Shown: in pieces, positions 47,991 to 56,486 of the stretch
Numbering within the stretch: position 1 is the stretch's first letter
Layout: the number at the start of each line of letters is the position of its first letter
NCBI RefSeq assembly: GCF_011764485.1
Contig: NZ_AP022848.1
Span: forward strand, 3,500,001-3,564,000
Origin: Bosea sp. ANAM02
Lineage (GTDB): Bacteria > Pseudomonadota > Alphaproteobacteria > Rhizobiales > Beijerinckiaceae
Reading direction: 5' to 3'
DNA: 64,000 nucleotides
Notes under the pieces: model-generated
The model's database searches: none
Told to the model about the DNA's origin: nothing
The model's input: the letters and a program-made list of their open reading frames with translations, nothing else
Program-made: the position numbers and the translations under genes

Positions 47991-48386
47991 ATGTTCCCCA
48001 TGCTCCGCATCATCACGCTCGCCCTGCTCGTATCCGGCCTTGCGACGGCGGCTTCGGCCCAGTCGATCGGCGAGCCGGTGCCACGGAAATCCGCACCTTA
48101 TGAAGCCTCGGCGAAACCCGCCGCCAAGCCCGGTACCGCCGCGCGCCCCTGCCCCGAATACGGAGCGGGCTTCGTCCGGGTGGAGGGATCGGCGTTCTGC
48201 GTGCGGGCCGGAGGCGCCGTCCGCGCCGAGTTCGGCAAAAGCTCGCGCAACGGCTATGGCAGCCGTGCCGACGGGATGGTCTATCTCGAAAGCCGCGGCC
48301 AGACCGCGCTCGGCCCGGTCCGCTCGGTTGTCAGCGTGCGCGGGCAGCTCAATCGCGGGCTGGATTCAGGTCCGTTCCGCTACTGA
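47991..48386 (+). CDS. short porin-like secreted protein
   Basis: A 131-residue protein. The signal peptide ends ASAQS at about residue 25. The mature part begins with a Pro/Ala/Lys stretch, then CPEYGAGFVRVEGSAFCVRAGGAVRAEFG. That layout (CPxYGAGF, then FCVRxGG and RAEFG) is the N-terminus of Hyphomicrobiales Porin_2 proteins. YLESRGQTALGPVRSVVSV corresponds to the next strands. Full porins run to 350 residues or more, so this is either a degenerate fragment or a small derived protein. A second ATG at 48000 is an alternative start. Confidence 0.75.
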   Translation: MFPMLRIITLALLVSGLATAASAQSIGEPVPRKSAPYEASAKPAAKPGTAARPCPEYGAGFVRVEGSAFCVRAGGAVRAEFGKSSRNGYGSRADGMVYLESRGQTALGPVRSVVSVRGQLNRGLDSGPFRY

Positions 48387-48394
48387 AGCCAGCC

Positions 48395-49021
48395 TCAGCG
48401 CAGCAGCCGCGCCACCTCTCGCCGCAAGACGGGCAGGAGTTCCTCCTCGAACCACGGATTGCGCTTGAGCCAGGCGTTGTTGCGCCAGGACGGGTGCGGC
48501 AGCGGCAGAACGCGCGGAAAGACCGGCCGGGCGAGGATCTCGCGCCAGTTCGCGACGGTCGCGGAGAGGTTGGCCGCCTCCTTCGCCCCGACATGCCAGC
48601 TCTGGGCATAGCGCCCGATCGCCAGCACGAGCTCGATCCGGGGTAGCGCCGCGAAGACCCTGGCTCGCCAGATCGGCGCGCATTCTCGCCGGGGCGGCTT
48701 GTCGCCACCCTTGGCGTCGAGACCGGGGAAGCAATGCCCCATCGGCACGACCGCGACCTTGGTCGCGTCGTAGAAGACCGTCTCGTCCATGCCGAGCCAG
48801 TTCCTGAGGCGCACGCCGGAGGGATCGGTGAAGGGCCGGCCGCTGGCATGGACACGCGTGCCCGGCGCCTGGCCGGCAATGCAGAGCCGGGCCGTCGCGG
48901 CGGCCTGGATCACCGGGCGGGGCTGATGCGGCAAGGGCGGCAGGTAGAACGGCACGTCGCGGCAGATGCGGCAGGCCCGCAATTCGGCCAGCACCTCGTC
49001 GAGCGTCTCGCCGGCGTTCAT
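48395..49021 (-). CDS. uracil-DNA glycosylase family protein
   Basis: A 208-residue protein of the UDG superfamily. The catalytic first motif region is LCIAGQAPGTRVHASG, followed by PFTDPSGVRLRNWLG, and the second motif is PLPHPSWRNN. A CRIC pair near the N-terminus resembles half of a cluster-binding motif, but the full four-Cys set of family 4 enzymes is not clear. It probably removes uracil or another damaged base. It is the last gene of the overlapping operon beginning at 50563; its ATG overlaps the stop of the secreted-protein gene before it. Confidence 0.87.
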   Translation of the reverse strand: MNAGETLDEVLAELRACRICRDVPFYLPPLPHQPRPVIQAAATARLCIAGQAPGTRVHASGRPFTDPSGVRLRNWLGMDETVFYDATKVAVVPMGHCFPGLDAKGGDKPPRRECAPIWRARVFAALPRIELVLAIGRYAQSWHVGAKEAANLSATVANWREILARPVFPRVLPLPHPSWRNNAWLKRNPWFEEELLPVLRREVARLLR

Positions 49022-49485
49022 CGACGTGCCAATCTGGATCGCCCCGGCGCCCGCGAGATCAGACCGTCGCAGACCCAATCGGATTTCTTCGCGGCATAGC
49101 CGTAAGGATCGCCTTTCTCGATACGGGCGAGGCCGTTGATCCGGCCGCTCGGGCGACTGCGGATGACGATCAGATCGCCGCTGGTCTCGATGGTGAAGCA
49201 ATAGGTCCGGCGCTTCTCCTGCGGCCCGTAATAATAGCAGACGGCATCCGGAGTCGTGATCCAGCAGGCATCGGTGTTGGTCAGATGGCGATTATGCCCG
49301 CTCGCCCGGCCATCAGGATGATGATACTCGCTGAACGGCAGGTTGCTGCCGGAATAGCGACCCGAGACGGTATTGCCCTCGAAGAGCTTTCTGATCTGCT
49401 CGCCGGTGAGACGCTCGACGGCCGCCGCCTGGCTCACAGCAAGCAAGCCCAGGACGAAGGCCGCGACACCTGCGAACCGGGCCAT
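49018..49485 (-). CDS. secreted protein, tandem paralogue 2
   Basis: A 155-residue protein with signal peptide (MARFAGVAAFVLGLL start, ending SQAAAV). It shares the full layout of the gene just before it: NTVSGRY, a SEYHHPDG-type turn, GHN, NTDACWITTPDAVCYYYGP, a Cys near mid-chain (TYCF) and VCDGLISRAP at the end. The four Cys align between the two. It overlaps the upstream copy at one base (TGATG) and the UDG gene by four bases (ATGA). The family is unknown to me; a disulphide-bonded periplasmic domain is likely. Confidence 0.78.
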   Translation of the reverse strand: MARFAGVAAFVLGLLAVSQAAAVERLTGEQIRKLFEGNTVSGRYSGSNLPFSEYHHPDGRASGHNRHLTNTDACWITTPDAVCYYYGPQEKRRTYCFTIETSGDLIVIRSRPSGRINGLARIEKGDPYGYAAKKSDWVCDGLISRAPGRSRLARR

Positions 49486-49952
49486 CAGCGCCGCGCCAGC
49501 TTTCGGCTCATCGGGAGTTCGGGCGCCCGCGAGATCAGGCCGTCGCAATACCAGGGCGTACCGTTGTCGGTGTGGTTGCGGGGATTGCCGAGCTCGACCT
49601 TGGCCAGCGCATTGACCATGCCGTTGCCGCTGTTGCGCAGGACATAGAGATCGCCGCTCATCTCGACGGAGAAGCAATGCACGGTCCGATCAGTCTGCGG
49701 GCCGTAGTAATAGCAGATGCGATCCGGCTTGGTGATCCAGCAGGCATCGGTATTGGCCTGCCAGCCGTTGTGGCCGAGCGCTTGGCCGTTGGGATCGTGA
49801 TACTCGGTGAAGAAGCCGCCATTGGTGTAGCGGCCGGAGACCGTGTTGCCCCGGAAGGCGCGCTCGATCGCCTCACCGCTCAGCCTTTCGGCAGCCGGCG
49901 CCAGTGTCGGCAGCGTCGATAAGGCGAGCAAGGCCAGAAGGAACCGGCGCAT
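49485..49952 (-). CDS. secreted protein, tandem paralogue 1
   Basis: A 155-residue protein with signal peptide (MRRFLLALLALSTLP start, ending APAAER). Motifs in order are GNTVSGRY, TEYHDPNGQALGHN, NTDACWITKPDRICYYYGP, HCFSVEMSGDLYV and YCDGLISRAP. These are shared with the copy that follows it, at roughly half identity by eye, so the pair arose by duplication. It overlaps the GST stop by one base (TGATG). No known function; GST, two exported proteins and a UDG in one message is an unusual combination. Confidence 0.78.
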   Translation of the reverse strand: MRRFLLALLALSTLPTLAPAAERLSGEAIERAFRGNTVSGRYTNGGFFTEYHDPNGQALGHNGWQANTDACWITKPDRICYYYGPQTDRTVHCFSVEMSGDLYVLRNSGNGMVNALAKVELGNPRNHTDNGTPWYCDGLISRAPELPMSRKLARR

Positions 49953-50563
49953 CAGACCTTCCAGCTCGGGCGGCCGGACAATTCGCCATGCCAGCGGCGG
50001 ATATGCACGAAATCCTCCGGTAGCGGGATGCGCGACGGCTTCATGAAGTCGATGGCGATGCCGGCGGTGATGTCGGCGACGGTCAGAACGTCGCCGCAGA
50101 CGAAGGGATTGGCGGCGAGCTGCAATTCGAGCAGCCAGAGATGGTCGTCCATCTGCTCGCGATTGGCCTCGGCCCATTCCGGCACCTGCTCCTCCAGCTC
50201 CGCCATCGATGGATGGCTGTGGCGGAAGACGGCGGAGACGCTGGCAAAGAGCCCGAGTTCGACACGGCGATTCCACATCTCGATGGTCGCCTGCTCCTTC
50301 GGGTCCCGTCCGAAGAGCGGCGGCTGCGGATGCAGCGCCTCGATATAGCGGCAGATCGCGATGGTTTCGGCCAGCGCCGTGCCGTCGTCGAGTTCGAGGA
50401 CGGGCAGGCGCTGGGCGGGATTGATCCGGGTAAAGGCCTCGCTGCGATGTTCTTTCTTGGCGATGTCCACCGGCACGAGCTCCGGCAGGGCTACGCCCTT
50501 CTCCGCAAAGAAGATGCGGACCCGCCGTGGATTCGGCGCCCGCCCGCCGTCGTAGAGCTTCAT
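49952..50563 (-). CDS. glutathione S-transferase family protein
   Basis: A 203-residue cytosolic protein. The N-terminal thioredoxin-like domain (1-80) has MKLYDGGRAPNPRRVRIFF, INPAQRLPVLELDDG with the cis-Pro, and LAETIAICRYIE for glutathione gamma-Glu binding. The helical C-terminal domain follows. No Ser or Cys stands at the usual N-terminal catalytic position (APNPRR), so the activity may be of an atypical class. It is the first gene of the four-gene overlapping operon that ends with the UDG gene. Confidence 0.9.
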   Translation of the reverse strand: MKLYDGGRAPNPRRVRIFFAEKGVALPELVPVDIAKKEHRSEAFTRINPAQRLPVLELDDGTALAETIAICRYIEALHPQPPLFGRDPKEQATIEMWNRRVELGLFASVSAVFRHSHPSMAELEEQVPEWAEANREQMDDHLWLLELQLAANPFVCGDVLTVADITAGIAIDFMKPSRIPLPEDFVHIRRWHGELSGRPSWKV

Positions 50564-50683
50564 CAGATGTTCTCCGTCTGCCGCCGTACCGGATCACGGC
50601 CCGCGCCGGAAGGTCAACCGGATTGCAGGGGCTTCGTGACGCCAGCATGGCGAAGCGGGTTCCGGAGGCGCGGCCGAAACTCG

Positions 50684-50801
50684 GCCCTCATCCTGAGGAG
50701 CCGCGGCAGCGGCGTCTCGAAGGATGCTCCAGAGGGTTCAGAAGCCTCCTGAAGCATCCTTCGAGACGCCATTCCTACGGAATGGCTCCTCAGGATGAGG
50801 T
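50684..50801. repeat. palindromic repeat, family A (copy 3)
   Basis: A 118-bp element with the same nested arms as the copies at 1906 and 42010: GCCCTCATCCTGAGGAG and CTCCTCAGGATGAGG outside, GCGTCTCGAAGGATGC and GCATCCTTCGAGACGC inside. It lies between the GST operon start and the thermonuclease stop. Confidence 0.9.
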
Positions 50802-50826
50802 CTCGAAGGCCATTTCCGACGAGGTC

Positions 50827-51378
50827 TCAGCGCGGATGGCTGCGGCGCCAGGTTTCCGGGCGCTCGAACTGCGTCGCCCAGATGCCGCGGCCGGCGGCGC
50901 GCGCCTCTTGCTCCTCGGCCCGATAGGCCCCGTATGAGACCGCGTGGCCCTCGCGCACCATCATCGCGTTGATATCGGTATCGCCCTGGCGGCAGCGGGC
51001 AAGGCCACGGCCGTAACGATCGGCCTTGCCGATCTCGCAATGCGTCACGCCGCGCGCCAGCAGCGCCTGAAGGGCACGCCGCGCCTCGCGCCCGCAAGCG
51101 ACGGATCGGCCGTCGCGCGCCGTGCAGCTCTGGCGATATTCGGGCGCGTCGATCCCCTCCAGCCGCAGCTCTTCGCCAAGCAGCCGGACTGAGTCGCCAT
51201 CGATCGCCTGGGCGGCCCCGGCGAGTTCCCGGGCCGGGCCGAGACGGTATTGCAGGATGGCGCCGGCCAGCCCGAGGAAGCCGAGCAGTCCGAGCGCCAC
51301 GACGAAGTCGACCGGCCGGCCGACGCGGCGCCAGCCGAAGGGTCCATAGCGGGAGCGACCGAATCCGAAGGGAGCCAT
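50827..51378 (-). CDS. thermonuclease family protein (SNase-like)
   Basis: A 183-residue protein. A membrane segment at about residues 22-42 anchors an outside staphylococcal-nuclease-like domain: AIDGDSVRLLGEELRLEGIDAPEYRQ, then GREARRALQALL and KADRYGRGLARC, with NAMMVREGHAVSY. The metal-binding Asp and the catalytic Arg/Glu equivalents (DGD, GIDAPE, DRYGR) are visible. The ATG at 51378 gives a sensible N-terminus; the longer frame reads into the divergent histidine-kinase promoter. Nuclease activity is likely but untested. Confidence 0.87.
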   Translation of the reverse strand: MAPFGFGRSRYGPFGWRRVGRPVDFVVALGLLGFLGLAGAILQYRLGPARELAGAAQAIDGDSVRLLGEELRLEGIDAPEYRQSCTARDGRSVACGREARRALQALLARGVTHCEIGKADRYGRGLARCRQGDTDINAMMVREGHAVSYGAYRAEEQEARAAGRGIWATQFERPETWRRSHPR

Positions 51379-51465
51379 CAGGAAGAGCTTAACGATTTGG
51401 TGTCCATGATGGCGAGCCGGACCCTGCATGGCGCGGGGACCGAACGAGGATACACGCTCTCGATC

Positions 51466-52989
51466 ATGGCGGAAGTGACGGCCGAACAGGTGCAGCGCGG
51501 GCGCGGACCCGACCCCTCGGCCGTGGCGCGCCGGAAGCTGGTCACGCGCGAGGTCAAGTCGGCGCGCGAGCGGCTGACCTCCTCGACGGGGCTGGAACGC
51601 GCCTTCGACAACGAATTGCTGCGTGTCTTCGCGCAGTACCGCATCGCTGGCTCTGCCGGCACGCTGGTTCTCGTTCTCAGCATCGCAGCCGCCTCCTGCC
51701 TCTGGCTGCCGACTCCGCTCGTCGCCGTCTGGAGCGGTACCGTCCTGCTGACGACGATGATCATCGTGCTGATGGCGCGACGCTTCATCGCCAAGGCGCC
51801 GGACGAGGTCCGCCTGAAATTCTGGCGCCGGCTCTTCGCCCTCGCCGAGGGGATGCATGGTCTCGCCTGGTCGCTCCTGCTGCTGCTGTTCGTGCAGGTC
51901 GACGCCCCCGGCGCGAAGGTCTTCGTCACCACGGCGCTTCTGATCGTCAGCGCGCTCGCCGTCATGCTGTCGGCGACGATCCCGATGGCGGTCTATGCGG
52001 GGCTCACCCCGATCATCGTCGGGATCATGGTCTTCTTCTGGGACCGACGCGACATGGACAGCGTCACGATGGCGCTGATGGCGGCCTCGGCCCAGCTCTT
52101 CTTCATCTTCCTGGCCAACCGGCTCTACGCCAGCTCGGTCTCCTCGATCGTGTTCAGGGCCGAGAAGGACGCGCTGATCGCGGAGCTCGAAACCGCCAAC
52201 GCCAATTCGGACGAGGCCCGGCGCAAGGCCGAAGAGGCCAATCTCGCCAAGTCACGCTTCCTGGCGACGATGAGCCATGAATTGCGCACGCCGCTCAACG
52301 CCATCCTCGGCTTCTCCGAGGTGATGAAGAACGAGATCTTCGGTGCGCATGCCAATGCCGCCTACAAGGAATATTCGGCCGATATCCACGGCTCGGGCCA
52401 GCATTTGCTCAACCTGATCAACGAGATCCTCGACCTGTCGCGGATCGAGGCCGGCAAGTACGAACTGAACGAGGAAGCGCTCTCGCTGCCAAGCATCGTC
52501 GAGGATTGCCAGCACATGCTGGCGCTGCGTGCCAAGGCGAAGGGCCAGAGCATCCGCGCTCTCGCCGAGCCCCAATTGCCGCGGGTCTGGGCCGACGAGC
52601 GCGCCATCCGGCAGGCCGTGCTCAACGTGCTCTCGAACGCGATCAAGTTCACGCCCCAGGGCGGCGAGATCACCATCAAGGTCGGCTGGACCGCGACGGG
52701 CGGGCAATATGTCTCCGTCACCGATACCGGCCCGGGCATTCCCGAGAACGAGATCCCGATCGTGATGCAGAGCTTCGGACGCGGGTCGCTCGCGATCAAG
52801 ACGGCCGAACAGGGCTCGGGCCTCGGCCTGCCGATCGTCAAGGGGCTGATCGACCTGCATGGCGGCGGGTTCCATCTGAAATCCAGGCCGCGGGCCGGCA
52901 CCGAGGTCACGATCACGCTGCCGGCCGAGCGCGTGATGGACACGCTTGCCGCCCTGCCCGAGCCGAAGGCGAAACCACGGGCCGCCTGA
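51466..52989 (+). CDS. sensor histidine kinase, six membrane segments
   Basis: A 507-residue inner-membrane kinase. Six predicted helices lie at about 60-80, 84-104, 131-152, 158-174, 176-192 and 203-221. A short coiled coil follows, then the HisKA domain with phospho-acceptor His-271 in MSHELRTPLNAILGFSE, a sequence typical of the alphaproteobacterial PleC/PdhS group. The ATP domain has NAIKFTPQ (N), DTGPGIP (G1) and GSGLGLPIVKG (G2). No PAS domain and no adjacent response regulator are present. The signal is unknown. The start is not strongly fixed. Confidence 0.9.
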   Translation: MAEVTAEQVQRGRGPDPSAVARRKLVTREVKSARERLTSSTGLERAFDNELLRVFAQYRIAGSAGTLVLVLSIAAASCLWLPTPLVAVWSGTVLLTTMIIVLMARRFIAKAPDEVRLKFWRRLFALAEGMHGLAWSLLLLLFVQVDAPGAKVFVTTALLIVSALAVMLSATIPMAVYAGLTPIIVGIMVFFWDRRDMDSVTMALMAASAQLFFIFLANRLYASSVSSIVFRAEKDALIAELETANANSDEARRKAEEANLAKSRFLATMSHELRTPLNAILGFSEVMKNEIFGAHANAAYKEYSADIHGSGQHLLNLINEILDLSRIEAGKYELNEEALSLPSIVEDCQHMLALRAKAKGQSIRALAEPQLPRVWADERAIRQAVLNVLSNAIKFTPQGGEITIKVGWTATGGQYVSVTDTGPGIPENEIPIVMQSFGRGSLAIKTAEQGSGLGLPIVKGLIDLHGGGFHLKSRPRAGTEVTITLPAERVMDTLAALPEPKAKPRAA

Positions 52990-53076
52990 TCCTCTCGCCC
53001 GAATCTCGCCCCATCGCTCGGCGACATCTCCTCACCGCCTCGTTCAGGCATTTCCTCCAGCTCGGACTCTCGGATC

Positions 53077-54195
53077 ATGAACCGGAAAACGCGCGTCGCC
53101 GTGCTCTATGGCGGAAAGTCGGGCGAGCATGAGGTGTCGCTGAAATCGGCGGCCTCCGTCCTGCGTTATATCGATCGCGAGCGCTTCGAGCCGGTGCCGA
53201 TCAGCATCGACAAGCAGGGCCGCTGGCAATGCCACGACCTGCGCCGGATCGAGGCCACGAATGGCGACAGCCTGCCGATCCCGACGGATTCGCCGATGAT
53301 CCGGCTGGAACCGCAGGGCGGACACACCGCGATCCTGCCGGCCGATAATGCAGCGCCAGCGATCGCGCCGGTCGACGTCGTGTTCCCGGTGATCCACGGC
53401 CCGCTCTGCGAGGATGGCGCGGTGCAGGGCCTGCTGGAGCTCGCCGGAGCGGCCTATGTCGGCTCGGGCGTGCTGGCCTCGGCGGTCGGCATGCACAAGG
53501 ACATCGCCAAGCGGCTGGCGGCGCTCGCCGGCCTGCCGGTCGCGCCTTATCTCGCCCTGTCGCGCCGCGACTGGCGGCGCGATCCTGCGGGATCAGCCAA
53601 AGCGGCTCAGGACAAGCTCACGCTTCCCGTCTTCGTCAAGCCCTGCAACATGGGCTCCAGCGTGGGCGTGCATAAGGTCAAGTGTTGGGAGGATCTCGGC
53701 GCGGCGCTCGACGACGCCTTCCAGTACGATACCAAGGTTCTGGTCGAGCAGGGCATCGACGCGCGCGAGATCGAGATCGCGGTGCTCGACGGCGACCCGC
53801 CGATGGCGAGCGTCGCGAGCGAACTCAATGCCGGCCCGCAGCACGAGTTCTACTCCTACGAAGCCAAGTATATCGACCAGGACGGCGCCAGCGTCGACCT
53901 GCCGGCCAGGCTCGGTGCCGAGCAGATGGCGCGGGTGCGGCAGCTCGCGATCGACGCCTTCCTCGCGCTGGAATGCAGCGGGCTCGCGCGCGTCGACTTC
54001 TTCCTCGACCGCCGGAGCGGCGCCTTCTACTTCAACGAGATCAACACGCTGCCCGGCTTCACCGCGATCAGCATGTATCCGAAGATGATGGAGGCCTCCG
54101 GCCTGCCCTACCCCGCCCTCATCACCCGCCTGATCGAGCTGGCGCAGGAACGCCATGCCGAGCGGGCGGGCCTGAAGACGGATTACGCGGGGTAG
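53077..54195 (+). CDS. ddl: D-alanine--D-alanine ligase
   Basis: A 372-residue ATP-grasp ligase that joins two D-alanines for peptidoglycan. It starts VAVLYGGKSGEHEVSLKSA. GMHKDIAKRLA and KPCNMGSSVGVHKVK follow, with the catalytic loop EFYSYEAKYID and the metal-binding NEINTLPGF near the end. It lies away from any mur gene, 87 bp after the histidine kinase, so it may be a second, DdlA-like copy. Repeat D1 is just downstream. Confidence 0.92.
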   Translation: MNRKTRVAVLYGGKSGEHEVSLKSAASVLRYIDRERFEPVPISIDKQGRWQCHDLRRIEATNGDSLPIPTDSPMIRLEPQGGHTAILPADNAAPAIAPVDVVFPVIHGPLCEDGAVQGLLELAGAAYVGSGVLASAVGMHKDIAKRLAALAGLPVAPYLALSRRDWRRDPAGSAKAAQDKLTLPVFVKPCNMGSSVGVHKVKCWEDLGAALDDAFQYDTKVLVEQGIDAREIEIAVLDGDPPMASVASELNAGPQHEFYSYEAKYIDQDGASVDLPARLGAEQMARVRQLAIDAFLALECSGLARVDFFLDRRSGAFYFNEINTLPGFTAISMYPKMMEASGLPYPALITRLIELAQERHAERAGLKTDYAG

Positions 54196-54202
54196 GCTCA
54201 GG

Positions 54203-54300
54203 GCCGTCATTCTCGGGCGGGGCGAAGCGCTGACCCGAGAATCTCATGATGAGAAGGCGCTGGTTTCCGAGATGCTCGGGTCAAGCCCGAGCATGACGGC
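54203..54300. repeat. palindromic repeat, family D (copy 1)
   Basis: A 98-bp element. Outer arms are GCCGTCAT and ATGACGGC. Inside are TCTCGGG, GACCCGAGA and AGATGCTCGGGTCAAGCCCGAGC around a TCATGATGA centre. It matches 56470-56562 in the reverse orientation. It lies in the convergent gap between ddl and cobT. Confidence 0.87.
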
Positions 54301-54305
54301 TGGAA

Positions 54306-55340
54306 TCAATCCTTCCGCGCGACCTGCGCCTGCTCGAAGGTCGCCATGCCGGAATGCACCGCCGCCGCCGCCTTGACGAGGCCGGCGGCGAGCGCCGCGC
54401 CCGAGCCCTCGCCCAACCGCATATCGAGCGCCAGCAGGGGCACCTTGCCGAGACGGGCGAGCACATCGGCATGGGCGCCCTCGGCCGAGAGATGGCCGGC
54501 GATGCAGTGGTCGATGGTCGAGGGATCGATCGCGTGCAGGATCGCAGCGGCGGCCGTCACGACATAGCCGTCGAGGATGACCGGGATGCGCTGCGAACGG
54601 GCGGCGATGATGGCCCCGCAGATCGCCGCGACCTCGCGCCCGCCGAGGCGGCGCAGCACTTCGAGCGGGTCCTTGAGATGGGCGCGGTGCAGGGCAAGTC
54701 CGGTTTCCACCGCCGCGACCTTGCGCTTCAGGCCCTCGTCGTCGACACCGGTGCCGCGGCCGCACCAATGCGCGGCGTCGCCACCATAGAGCGCCGCGTA
54801 GATCGCCGCTGCCGAGGTGGTGTTGCCGATGCCCATCTCGCCGAGGCAGAGCAGGTCGGTGCCGCCGACGAGCGCTTCCATGCCGAAGGCCATCGTGGCG
54901 ACGCAGGCGCGTTCGTCCAGCGCGTCCCCTTGCGTGAAATCGCCGGTCGGCAGGTCGAGCGCGAGGTCGAAGACCTTGAAGCCGAGATCATAGGCCGCGC
55001 AGATCTGGTTGATCGCGGCGCCGCCGGCGGCGAAATTCTCAAGCATCTGGCGCGTCACGGCCTGCGGATAGGCCGAGACGCCCTGTGCCACCACGCCGTG
55101 ATTGCCGGCGAAGACGCAGACCAGCGGACGGCGCACCTCGGGAGGAGCTTTGCCCTGCCAGGCGGCGAGCCATTCGGCGATGTCCTCCAGGCGGCCGAGG
55201 CTGCCGGCCGGCTTGGTCAGGTTGGCGTCGCGGGCGCGGACCGCATTCGCGGCTTCCATGTCGGGGCCGGGCATCGCGGCGATGAGGTCGCGGATATCGT
55301 CGAAGGGCAATCCGGAGGCGGCCATGGTCAAATCCATCAC
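54306..55340 (-). CDS. cobT: nicotinate-nucleotide--dimethylbenzimidazole phosphoribosyltransferase
   Basis: Makes alpha-ribazole phosphate for the lower ligand of cobalamin. It has 344 residues. Family signatures are LTKPAGSLGRLEDIAEWLA, VFAGNHGVV, LCLGEMGIGNTTSAAA, and, near the end, MRLGEGSGAALA with the catalytic Glu. GFKVFDLALD and VILDGYVVTAAA are in place. It is divergent from cobS across 100 bp, the next step of the pathway. Confidence 0.96.
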   Translation of the reverse strand: MMDLTMAASGLPFDDIRDLIAAMPGPDMEAANAVRARDANLTKPAGSLGRLEDIAEWLAAWQGKAPPEVRRPLVCVFAGNHGVVAQGVSAYPQAVTRQMLENFAAGGAAINQICAAYDLGFKVFDLALDLPTGDFTQGDALDERACVATMAFGMEALVGGTDLLCLGEMGIGNTTSAAAIYAALYGGDAAHWCGRGTGVDDEGLKRKVAAVETGLALHRAHLKDPLEVLRRLGGREVAAICGAIIAARSQRIPVILDGYVVTAAAAILHAIDPSTIDHCIAGHLSAEGAHADVLARLGKVPLLALDMRLGEGSGAALAAGLVKAAAAVHSGMATFEQAQVARKD

Positions 55341-55440
55341 GCGAGGGCGCCGCAGCAGCGCATCGGCATGGCGGCAGGATCGACGCTGCTGCTATAGGGT
55401 CGGGAGCGGGAAGACAATCGAGCGAGACGACGCGGCAAGC

Positions 55441-56283
55441 ATGACCGAGGCCGAAACCACGAGCGAGGCGCCCCCGCCGGATTGGCCGGGCTGGGGAATC
55501 GCGACCGCGATCTGCCTGCGCTTCTGGTCGCGTCTGCCGGTGCCTCTCTTGCCGGGAGAGAGCGACGGGCATGGCATTCCGGATTTCCGGGAGGTGCCGC
55601 GCGCCCTGCCCTTCGCGGCCCTGGTCATCGCCGCACCGGCCGCGCTCGTCGCGCTCGGAGCCGGACTGGCGGGCCTCAGCGGCTTGGTCGTCGCGGCGCT
55701 GGCGCTGACGGCGCTCGCCATGACCACCGGTGCCTTTCACGAGGACGGGCTGGCCGACACCGCCGACGGGCTGTTCGGCGGGCATACGGCCGAGCGCCGG
55801 CTGGAGATCATGAAGGACAGCCGCATCGGCTCCTATGGCGCACTGGCGCTCGGGCTCTCGCTGATGCTGCGGGCGAGCCTGATCGCGATGATCCTCGATC
55901 GCTCCGGCGCCTGGGCGGCGGCGGCGGCGCTCCTCGTCGCGGCGCCCTGGTCGCGTGCCGAGGGGCTGTTCATGCTGGCGACCCAGCCGGCGGCGCGCAG
56001 CAGCGGGGCTGCGGCGGCGGTCGGCCAACCGACAGTGCTGACGGCGCGGATCGCGCTGGGCTTGAGCCTCTTCCTCGCGACCGGCGTCGGGCTGGCGGCG
56101 GAACTGCCGATCGCCGGCTTGCTGGTCGGCTTCGCGCTGGCGCATGGTGCGGCGGCGGTTCTGTCGCGGATGGCGCGGCGCCTGATCGGCGGGCAGACCG
56201 GCGACATCCTCGGCGCCGCCCAGCAGCTCGCCGAGATCGCGATCTATCTCGGGCTCGCGCTGGCATTGGGCTGGGCCGGGTGA
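55441..56283 (+). CDS. cobS: adenosylcobinamide-GDP ribazoletransferase
   Basis: Cobalamin synthase, an inner-membrane enzyme of 280 residues that joins adenosylcobinamide-GDP with alpha-ribazole (phosphate). FWSRLPVP is at the N-terminus, as in the family. The conserved acidic loop is GAFHEDGLADTADGLFGG, followed by RLEIMKDSRIGSYG, the other hallmark. Six or so membrane segments follow. The stop overlaps the ATG of the DUF1289 gene (TGATG). Together with cobT it supplies the last steps of cobalamin assembly. Confidence 0.96.
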   Translation: MTEAETTSEAPPPDWPGWGIATAICLRFWSRLPVPLLPGESDGHGIPDFREVPRALPFAALVIAAPAALVALGAGLAGLSGLVVAALALTALAMTTGAFHEDGLADTADGLFGGHTAERRLEIMKDSRIGSYGALALGLSLMLRASLIAMILDRSGAWAAAAALLVAAPWSRAEGLFMLATQPAARSSGAAAAVGQPTVLTARIALGLSLFLATGVGLAAELPIAGLLVGFALAHGAAAVLSRMARRLIGGQTGDILGAAQQLAEIAIYLGLALALGWAG

Positions 56284-56486
56284 TGAATGGCGCCTCGACA
56301 CCCTGCATCAAGGTCTGCGTCATCGACCCCGTCAGCAAGCTCTGCGAGGGCTGCGGCCGGACGCTCGCCGAGATCGCGCAATGGGGCCGGTTGAGCGAGG
56401 CCGAGCGGCTGGCGATCATGGCGGTGCTGCCGGAGAGGCTTAAGGAGAAGCCCCTCGATCAACCGCCGCGTCATGCTCGGGCTTGA
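56283..56486 (+). CDS. DUF1289 domain-containing protein
   Basis: A 67-residue protein. The family's four cysteines appear in TPCIKVCVIDPVSKLCEGCGRT, followed by EIAQWGRLSEAER, the usual second half. It probably binds a metal or cluster and is often found beside cobS-like or other small-enzyme genes. It starts inside the cobS stop codon (TGATG), so it is co-translated. Its last six codons and stop lie in repeat D2, so the C-terminal PRHARA is repeat-derived. Confidence 0.9.
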   Translation: MNGASTPCIKVCVIDPVSKLCEGCGRTLAEIAQWGRLSEAERLAIMAVLPERLKEKPLDQPPRHARA

